Assembly: GCA_021151695.1 (NCBI GenBank) | Contig: JAGKWU010000010.1 | Coordinates: 62,001-126,000 of the forward strand | Reading direction: 5' to 3' | DNA from: Cellvibrionaceae bacterium | Lineage (GTDB): Bacteria > Pseudomonadota > Gammaproteobacteria > Pseudomonadales > Cellvibrionaceae | DNA: 64,000 nt | Part shown: positions 58,290 through 64,000 of the stretch, in pieces | Numbering within the stretch: position 1 is the first letter of the stretch | How the letters are laid out: every line of letters starts with the position of its first letter | Program-made: the position numbers and the translations under genes | Notes under the pieces: model-generated | Databases searched by the model: none | What the model was told of the DNA's origin: nothing | The model's input: only the letters and a program-made list of their open reading frames with translations

Positions 58290-60074
58290 TTAGGTCACAT
58301 CCTTACGCAATCCGCGAATCACTTTTACCAGTTGGTCATCAAAACTGTCGCCGTTATTGAGCAGCTTTAACTGTTTGTCGAGCAGCGCCTGCAACAATTG
58401 ATCGCGATGCAATTCGGCTACTTTGCGGCCCAGGTTATTTACAAAAATATATTTGCCGGCTGCGGCGATAATGACCGCGAGCTTGCAGGGCACTGGCTCG
58501 CCATCAATCAATAGCTCAACGCGTGCGCCCAGGTTAAGCGCGCTTATCTGGATATTGGCCAATTGCAGGCGCTGCAATTGTTCGGCGGCCTCGGCGGCCA
58601 ATTGCCGCTCGCGTTCCCGCTCTTGCTCAAGCTGCAGCTGCGCCTGGCGCTCTCGCTCTTTCTCTTTTTCCAGCTGTTGCTCGGCCTGGCGGCGCGCTTT
58701 TTCTTCGGCCAAAGCGCGGGCTTCGGCCATGGCTTTTTGTGCGGCGGCGCGGCGCGCGGCATTTTCTTCCATCAATTGGCGCTGCTGTTGGGCGCGAGCG
58801 TTTACCTGCTTTTGCAGCTCCAGTTTTTGCTCCAGCTCGGCTACCACTTGGGCTTTGAGTTTGAGGTTTTCCTCTTCCACCTGGCGCTTGGCCTGGTTGA
58901 GCTGTTGCAGGTCGCGCAGCTCCTGCAGCTGGCGGCTAATCAGCTCCTGCAGTGAAACTGCTGGCAGGAGTTTGGCGATTCCCGTGGAAAAGCAGAGTGC
59001 CAGTTCGCGCGGGCTTTTGGTCATTACCTTGCGGCCGTTGTTGTCCACAAACAGCAGTTGATCTACGTCGGGATTTTTAAGGGCGAGCTTGCAGCGTATT
59101 TGTCCTTGCTCGGCTTTAAATAGAATCCAATCGCCCTGCTGGAGATTGCTACCCTGCTGCAACACAGCCTGGGTGACGCGCGCATCCAGTTGGGTGCGGC
59201 CCTCGGGATAGGGCAGGGGCGAAAAGGTGATCAGCTCCTGCGCCTGCTTTTTTACCAGGACAATCAAATGTTCGCAGAGGCTGGCAACCCACAGCTGATA
59301 AGCCTCCGGGTTGCTGGTGGTGAGTTTCAGGCTGCGTTCCAACTCGTTAAGCAAAATGGGCACATTGCGATAAATCAGCTGCTCATCCTGTTCATGGGAA
59401 AACACCTGGCCCAGCAGTGGCAACAGCCGCTGCCAGGTTTTCCAAAAGGGGTTGTCGTTGCCGCCGATGAGCAGGCAATGCATCAATTCGCTTTTGAGTT
59501 GCGGCAAGCCGCTGGCAAGTTCGGGTGGCAATGCACAGGCGGTGAGCGCGCCGTTTAATAAGTCCAGTACCTTGCACTCAGCGGTGAGGGTTTTTAAATG
59601 GCTGAGCTCCGCCTCGCACAGGCGCGCTTCCAACATGGATGCGCGTTTTTCTTCGCTATCCTGCCATTGTTGGAAGCTGGTTAGCCTTGCCTGTAATAGC
59701 TCGGCAGTCAGCTCGCCCTGAAATAACCCGCTGACTTTTTCCAAAAATTGTTGGCTGGCTTTGTTGTCTCGTGGATACCACTGGCGGCCGCGCTGCAACA
59801 GGTTATCCAACAGGGTGCGCAGGGGGTGGTCGGGCTGGCAGTAAAAGTGGTTATCGGTGGCGATCCATTGCGCACAGGTGGCGTGGATGCGATTGAATTC
59901 GCCCAGCAGGGCTGCGTCTATTTGCTCGTCAGCCCCAAGGCGATCCAGCAGTGCCTGCGCTGTTTGCAATCGCAGGGGCGATGTATCTTGAGGCGCTGCC
60001 GCTGCCGTAAAAAGCAGATCAAGTTGGGCGCTGTCGCCCTGCAGAATCTCGGCAATATTGAAATCGGATGACAT
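58290..60074 (-). CDS. DUF1631-like protein with duplicated beta domain and coiled coil
   Basis: A 594-residue soluble protein. The first 300 residues are helical. A small beta domain (LQQGDWILFKAEQGQIRCKLALKN, VDQLLFVDNNGRKVMTKSPRELALCFSTGIAKLL) matches the C-terminal domain of the DUF1631 family and the PilZ-like barrel. A long Glu/Gln/Arg/Ala coiled coil (about 390-510) follows, then a second copy (LNLGARVELLIDGEPVPCKLAVIIAAAGKYIFVNNLGRKVAELHRDQLLQALL). Such DUF1631 proteins are found beside GGDEF/PilZ genes; the role is not known. Its start is close to a promoter-rich gap. Confidence 0.8.
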   Translation of the reverse strand: MSSDFNIAEILQGDSAQLDLLFTAAAAPQDTSPLRLQTAQALLDRLGADEQIDAALLGEFNRIHATCAQWIATDNHFYCQPDHPLRTLLDNLLQRGRQWYPRDNKASQQFLEKVSGLFQGELTAELLQARLTSFQQWQDSEEKRASMLEARLCEAELSHLKTLTAECKVLDLLNGALTACALPPELASGLPQLKSELMHCLLIGGNDNPFWKTWQRLLPLLGQVFSHEQDEQLIYRNVPILLNELERSLKLTTSNPEAYQLWVASLCEHLIVLVKKQAQELITFSPLPYPEGRTQLDARVTQAVLQQGSNLQQGDWILFKAEQGQIRCKLALKNPDVDQLLFVDNNGRKVMTKSPRELALCFSTGIAKLLPAVSLQELISRQLQELRDLQQLNQAKRQVEEENLKLKAQVVAELEQKLELQKQVNARAQQQRQLMEENAARRAAAQKAMAEARALAEEKARRQAEQQLEKEKERERQAQLQLEQERERERQLAAEAAEQLQRLQLANIQISALNLGARVELLIDGEPVPCKLAVIIAAAGKYIFVNNLGRKVAELHRDQLLQALLDKQLKLLNNGDSFDDQLVKVIRGLRKDVT

Positions 60075-60374
60075 GGGTCGGGCGCTAGGCTCTGTTGTTG
60101 TACTGGGTTTTGTTTGGTTTGTATCCTTTCAAGCGCGCTAGTCTAACGCGTCCTGATATAAATCGGATGTGTTGCGACAAGTTTGCATAGTGTTATTTAT
60201 GGCTGATTTCGTGTTTTAGCCTTGCGGGCGGCGGCTGCGACAGTTGTAACTATAGGTGAATTGCGCAGGCTCGCCAGGCTGTTGTTCACGGGAGAATAGG
60301 TGCCGCAGCCAGCGTAACTTGCGTATAATCGCGCCCTCTGAATATTCCCGAATTGCCTCGCTTTAGGTCATCTT
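60075..60374. other. Divergent promoter region of nnr
   Basis: No gene. A perfect -10 box TATAAT stands at 60324-60329, 45 bp before the nnr ATG, with no good -35. The left half probably carries the promoter of the leftward DUF1631-like gene. Confidence 0.55.
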
Positions 60375-61874
60375 ATGAAAATCTCCGCCTCCTCCAGCGC
60401 CCTCTATAGCTGCGCCCAGGTTTATGCACTGGATGCCGCCGCCATTGCCAGCGGTATTCCTGGCATCCAGCTGATGAAGCGTGCGGGGCGCGCGGCATTT
60501 GATCTATTGTTGGAGCGCTTTCCCCAGCCCGAGCACATAACGGTTTACTGCGGGGCGGGTAAAAATGGTGGCGACGGTTATGTACTGGCCGCGTTAGCTG
60601 CCCAGCGGTTGTTGCCGGTGACGGTGATTCAATTAACCGCAGGCGACAAGCTCACCGGTGAAGCACTTGCTGCTTACGAATTTGCCGTACAGGAGCGAGT
60701 GCAGATTATTCCTTTCGCCACCGCACCGGCGCCTGCAAAGGGCGTCATTGTGGATGCACTGCTGGGGATTGGTTTGCAAGGCGACCCGCGTCCGGCTTTT
60801 GCCGAGGCCATCCAGCAAATCAATGCCAGCGGTTTGCCGGTATTGGCGATTGATATTCCCTCTGGTCTCAATGGCGATACTGGTTGCGCAACTGGCGCTG
60901 TCGTAAAAGCCAATCTCACCATCACCTACATAGGCATCAAGCGCGGACTGCTGACGGGCCGCGGCCCTGCGGTTGTGGGTGAGTTGGTACTGTCTGATCT
61001 GGCGATTCCCGCTGAAATTTACACGCAAGAAACTCCCGCCACAGAACGCTTGCAACTCGATGAGCTGCTCGCCCTATTGCCTGCACGCGAAGCCGATGCC
61101 CACAAGGGCGACTTTGGTCATGTGCTGGTCATTGGCGGCGACCTGGGTATGGGCGGTGCGGCGATCATGGCGGCCGAAGCAGCGGCGCGTACCGGTGCTG
61201 GCTGGGTAAGCCTGGCGACGCGCCCTGAGCATGTGACTGCTGTGTTAACCCGTCGCCCCGAAATCATGGTGCGAGGTGTGGCCTCTGGCCAGGAACTGGC
61301 TGCGATGCTGGAGCGCCCAACCGTTATTGTCATTGGCCCTGGCCTTGGCCGTTCGCCCTGGTCCGAGCAGATGCTGCAGGCAGCTGCCAAATCCGGCCTG
61401 CCAATGGTGGTGGATGCCGATGCGCTCAATTTGATCGCCGAAGGCCGTGTGATTCCCAATTTCCAACCGCAATCCCACTGGCTGGCGACACCTCACCCGG
61501 GTGAAGCGGCGCGTTTGTTAGGCGTGAGCACTGCCGATATTAATGCGGACCGTTTTGCTGCTCTCGCTCGTTTGCAACAGCAGTTGGGTGGAGCGGTCAT
61601 TCTGAAAGGTGCCGGCAGCCTGGTACAGGGCGAAACTGGCATTATCGGTCTGGTTACCGATGGCAACCCCGGCATGGCCAGCGCCGGTATGGGCGATGTG
61701 CTGAGCGGTATCCTCGGCGGCTTGATTGCACAGGGCTTGAGTGTGGAGAAAGCCGCGCATCTGGGCGCGGTACTACACGCTTGTGCCGCCGATCTGGCGG
61801 TGGAAGAAACCGGTCAGCGCGGCTTGCTCGCCAGCGATTTGATCCCCTATGTTGCGCAACTCCTGAGTGAATAA
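60375..61874 (+). CDS. nnr: Bifunctional NAD(P)HX epimerase/dehydratase
   Basis: Repairs damaged NAD(P)H hydrates. The 499-residue protein fuses the NnrE epimerase (1-215: VYCGAGKNGGDGYVLAALA, IDIPSGLNGDTG) and the ADP- or ATP-dependent NnrD dehydratase (225-499: KGDFGHVLVIGGDLGMGGAAIMAAEAAARTGAGWVSLAT, GPGLGR, VVDADALNL, TPHPGEAARLLG, NPGMASAGMGDVLSGILGGLIAQG). tsaE follows three bases after the stop, the usual E. coli yjeF-yjeE order. Confidence 0.97.
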   Translation: MKISASSSALYSCAQVYALDAAAIASGIPGIQLMKRAGRAAFDLLLERFPQPEHITVYCGAGKNGGDGYVLAALAAQRLLPVTVIQLTAGDKLTGEALAAYEFAVQERVQIIPFATAPAPAKGVIVDALLGIGLQGDPRPAFAEAIQQINASGLPVLAIDIPSGLNGDTGCATGAVVKANLTITYIGIKRGLLTGRGPAVVGELVLSDLAIPAEIYTQETPATERLQLDELLALLPAREADAHKGDFGHVLVIGGDLGMGGAAIMAAEAAARTGAGWVSLATRPEHVTAVLTRRPEIMVRGVASGQELAAMLERPTVIVIGPGLGRSPWSEQMLQAAAKSGLPMVVDADALNLIAEGRVIPNFQPQSHWLATPHPGEAARLLGVSTADINADRFAALARLQQQLGGAVILKGAGSLVQGETGIIGLVTDGNPGMASAGMGDVLSGILGGLIAQGLSVEKAAHLGAVLHACAADLAVEETGQRGLLASDLIPYVAQLLSE

Positions 61875-61877
61875 AAA

Positions 61878-62330
61878 GTGGCGAGCACACCCGAACAAAA
61901 CCAGGAAATATTTATCGCCAACGAGACCGATATGGTTGCTTTTGGCGAGCAACTCGGTCGGCGCTTTAATACGCATCCTCAATCCTTAAGTGTGTTTTTA
62001 ATTGGCGACCTGGGGGCCGGTAAAACCACGCTTACGCGCGGCATCCTGCGCGGCTTCGGCCATACGGGCGCTGTCAAAAGTCCCACTTATACGCTGGTCG
62101 AAGTCTACGAGTTCGCCGCGCGTCGTGTGTATCACTTCGATTTATATCGCCTGGGCGATCCGGAAGAGCTGGAGTACATGGGTATCCGGGATTATTTCGC
62201 CGATGGCAGCATCTGCCTGATCGAATGGCCTGCGCGCGGCGAGGGTGTCCTGGGCAAACCGGATCTGGTGATTGACATTCGCCCTCAGGCTGAGGGGCGG
62301 TTGGTCAAGCTGACGGGACTTGTATTGTAA
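61878..62330 (+). CDS. tsaE: tRNA threonylcarbamoyladenosine biosynthesis ATPase TsaE
   Basis: Part of the TsaBDE complex making t6A in tRNA. Walker A is GDLGAGKTTLTRGILRG and the YKSPTYTLVEVY-like switch is KSPTYTLVEVYEF; YHFDLYRLGDPEELEYMGIRDYF and IEWPARGEG are typical. 150 residues, the usual size. The start is a GTG three bases after the nnr stop, with a weak ribosome site, so coupling to nnr translation is likely. Confidence 0.96.
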   Translation: MASTPEQNQEIFIANETDMVAFGEQLGRRFNTHPQSLSVFLIGDLGAGKTTLTRGILRGFGHTGAVKSPTYTLVEVYEFAARRVYHFDLYRLGDPEELEYMGIRDYFADGSICLIEWPARGEGVLGKPDLVIDIRPQAEGRLVKLTGLVL

Positions 62331-62462
62331 AGGCAGGGTTCATGCGCTAAGTAAGACTAAAACGGCCACTTATCCGGCCAAATAATCCTTAAATTCTATT
62401 TAAATTAGCTAATAACCTGTTTATTATCAGTCAGATGAGCTTTATTGAATTCGGCTAACTAT

Positions 62463-62522
62463 CCGGCCAATACTAAGGGCCGGCCAATACGAAGTGCCGG
62501 CCAAAATTTAAGGGCTGACCAA
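62463..62522. repeat. 17-bp tandem repeats before the Fic gene
   Basis: CCGGCCAA recurs at 62463, 62480 and 62497 with exact 17-bp period (unit like CCGGCCAATACTAAGGG), and the changed copy CTGACCAA at 62515. A further CCGGCCAA stands at 62374. The array ends 21 bp before the fic ATG. Confidence 0.75.
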
Positions 62523-62543
62523 ACTTTCACAAAGGCAGATGCC

Positions 62544-63746
62544 ATGAGCGCCTCAATAATGGATGTCAGCCCCTTTATCCCCAGTGATAAGGCGTTAGTA
62601 CAGGCGCAGTTGCCGGATAAAGCCATTAGCCTGATTGCCCTTTCTTCCCGATTAGCCGGCCAGCTTGCGCCCTTAACACTGGCTCGTATTGAGCAGCATA
62701 TGGCGGCTATCAACTCCTACTATTCCAACTTGATTGAGGGCAACTCAACTCGCCCCCATGAGATTCGTGCTGCCCAACGCGGCGATTACAGCGGTGATCC
62801 TGCCAAGCGGGATTTGCAGCAGGAGTCGCTGGCGCATATGCAGGTGCAAGAACGGTTGCTGGCCCAAAAACCGGATTTAAGCCAGCTGTTTACTTCAACG
62901 TTTATTGGCCAGCTACACGCCGAATTTTATAAGCGTGTACCTAAAAGCCTGTGGCTTATTAAAGATGAGCAGGGCGCGGATGTAGATAAAGTTGTGCCCG
63001 GCCAATGGCGTAGCCGGCAGGTGATTGTGGGCCGGCATATTCCACCGCAAGCGGAGGATTTGCCTGCGCTTATGGCGCGCTTTTGCGAAACATATCACCC
63101 GCAACAATTTAGCGGCGATCGCAAAATTATTGCGCTTATGGCAGCCCATCATCGCTTTGCCTGGATTCACCCCTTTATCGATGGCAATGGCAGGGTGGGG
63201 CGCTTATTTACGGATGCAGCGCTCAAGGCTGCCGGGTTGGATAGTTGCGGTGCATGGTGTTTAAGTCGCGGTTTGGCTCGCTCATCCAGTCGCTATAAAG
63301 CCTTGCTTTCCAATGCAGATTCCCCGCGTTTGGGGGATTACGATGGTCGCGGTGCGCTCACTGAAAAAGGCTTAACCGAGTTTTGTAGCTATATGCTGGA
63401 TCAGGCCATAGACCAGGTAACTTATATCAGCGATTTACTTGATGTAGCCAAAATGCGCCAGCGTATTGAGCGCTATATTATTGCGCGTAATGATGATCGG
63501 GTTGAGGGTGTTAGTGCACCGCTAAAATCGACCGCGGGATTAATTCTCTCTACGGCATTTCAGCAGGGCGAAATTGATCGCGCCCAGGCACTGGAGTTAT
63601 GTGCCATGCCGGAGCGCAGTGCACGGCGGTTATTAAGCCAATTAAAAGCTGACGGGTTGCTCAGTGAAACCAGCAGCAAATCGCCTTTGCGCTGGGAGAT
63701 TCCTGAGCATGCAGAGCCTTGGTACCTCCCTAATCTCACACCATAA
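62544..63746 (+). CDS. Fic-family protein (AMP-transferase)
   Basis: A 400-residue protein with the core HPFIDGNGRVGR (about residue 208), predicted to transfer AMP from ATP to Ser/Thr/Tyr hydroxyls of a target protein. An inhibitory helix motif SNLIEGN lies near residue 63, so it is a self-inhibited class II member. After the core a winged-helix-like C-terminus (AMPERSARRLLSQLKADGLLSE) suggests DNA binding. The ATG at 62544 has AAGG upstream; a frame from 62445 would translate the tandem repeats. Target unknown. No toxin-antitoxin partner was seen. Confidence 0.9.
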   Translation: MSASIMDVSPFIPSDKALVQAQLPDKAISLIALSSRLAGQLAPLTLARIEQHMAAINSYYSNLIEGNSTRPHEIRAAQRGDYSGDPAKRDLQQESLAHMQVQERLLAQKPDLSQLFTSTFIGQLHAEFYKRVPKSLWLIKDEQGADVDKVVPGQWRSRQVIVGRHIPPQAEDLPALMARFCETYHPQQFSGDRKIIALMAAHHRFAWIHPFIDGNGRVGRLFTDAALKAAGLDSCGAWCLSRGLARSSSRYKALLSNADSPRLGDYDGRGALTEKGLTEFCSYMLDQAIDQVTYISDLLDVAKMRQRIERYIIARNDDRVEGVSAPLKSTAGLILSTAFQQGEIDRAQALELCAMPERSARRLLSQLKADGLLSETSSKSPLRWEIPEHAEPWYLPNLTP

Positions 63747-63861
63747 ATAACCCGTAAGGGGTTTTGTATTTACGGCCCACATCACTAAACAAAACCTTAC
63801 TTTGATTGCGTGTCCAGCTCCGGTATAACTCGCAGCTCCTCCAACTACTCGCTATAAAAAT

Positions 63862-64000
63862 ATGAATACTCTCGAATTCCAATCCCTGGCGAATAGCATC
63901 GCCGATGAAGTCGGCCGCTTGTTGCCCAGTGTGTTAGCGGTTCCCGAAGAATTGGCGATTGCCCATGGCAACTGTGTGCTCTGCGTAATGAACGCACAGG
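63862..64000 (+). CDS. Partial CDS at window end, unknown
   Basis: An ATG at 63862 opens a frame still running at the edge; 46 codons are seen (MNTLEFQSLANSIADEVGRL, then LPSVLAVPEELAIAHGNCVLCVMNAQ). No family is recognised from this part. It lies 115 bp after the Fic gene on the same strand. The AHGNCVLCVMNA segment looks like a small sensor or heme-binding fold, but this is only an impression. Confidence 0.55.
   Translation, partial: MNTLEFQSLANSIADEVGRLLPSVLAVPEELAIAHGNCVLCVMNAQ

Noticed and set aside
20626..62330. queG apart from nnr-tsaE as a rearrangement
   Set aside because: The order of these genes varies among gammaproteobacteria; distance alone is not evidence of a recent change.

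Overview
The window looks like a chromosomal segment of a plant-polysaccharide-degrading gammaproteobacterium of the Cellvibrio type. The evidence is a secreted protein with CBM5 and CBM10 modules joined by Ser/Thr linkers, two GH5 endoglucanases, a GH43 arabinanase, a membrane-anchored AraC regulator, and many diguanylate cyclases. Housekeeping genes (gnd, uvrA, ssb, queG, nnr, tsaE) are also typical of gammaproteobacteria. The genus is inferred from gene style only; there is no rRNA in the window. No tRNA, rRNA, CRISPR array or intact insertion sequence was seen.

Layout. 1-6.6 kb: a carbohydrate-binding protein cut by the window edge, a large beta-propeller sensor with GGDEF, a GNAT-like protein and an unknown secreted protein. 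6.7-11.8 kb: an unusual two-gene operon (APH-like kinase plus a helical protein with a C-terminal malonyl-transferase-like domain) divergent from an HxlR regulator. 11.9-17.8 kb: gnd, then a YtrA-type GntR regulator with an ABC transporter, an Ntn hydrolase and a beta-lactamase-fold hydrolase. 17.8-20.6 kb: GT1 glycosyltransferase, rhomboid, VOC protein and a long interspersed repeat. 20.6-28.7 kb: queG, an S9 peptidase, uvrA, and an ECF41 sigma factor with its carboxymuconolactone decarboxylase partner; each of these last two genes has a perfect ECF41-type promoter. 28.7-30.3 kb: a Fur-box-controlled pair (a sigma-region-2-like stub and a methyltransferase) and a small membrane protein. 30.4-36.8 kb: a five-PAS GGDEF/EAL protein, a YajR-like MFS transporter, ssb, soxR. 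36.8-48.9 kb: a SoxR-box monooxygenase, the AraC regulator, two GH5 enzymes flanking a pirin-like protein, a GGDEF protein, a LysR/DoxX/pirin cluster and GH43. 49-51.1 kb: a DUF2807 protein and a PAS-GAF-GGDEF protein. 51.1-55.3 kb: an accessory region with a deletion scar, an Abi_C/HEPN protein beside a zinc-ribbon protein, a small ORF with a structured leader, and interspersed repeats. 55.3-64 kb: HAMP-GGDEF, lipoprotein hydrolase, PilZ, a DUF1631-like protein, nnr-tsaE, a Fic protein and the start of another gene.

How the genes work together. Five proteins carry GGDEF domains with I-sites and one is a PilZ receptor, so c-di-GMP signalling is dense. Regulatory sites are unusually readable: HxlR, YtrA, ECF41, Fur, SoxR, LysR and AraC candidates all sit next to their presumed regulators or targets. 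The best candidates for undescribed biology are the kinase/acyltransferase operon (6670-10571), the Abi_C plus zinc-ribbon pair (52623-54283), the Fur-regulated sigma stub with methyltransferase (28761-29774), and the GTAGGTTG repeat family.
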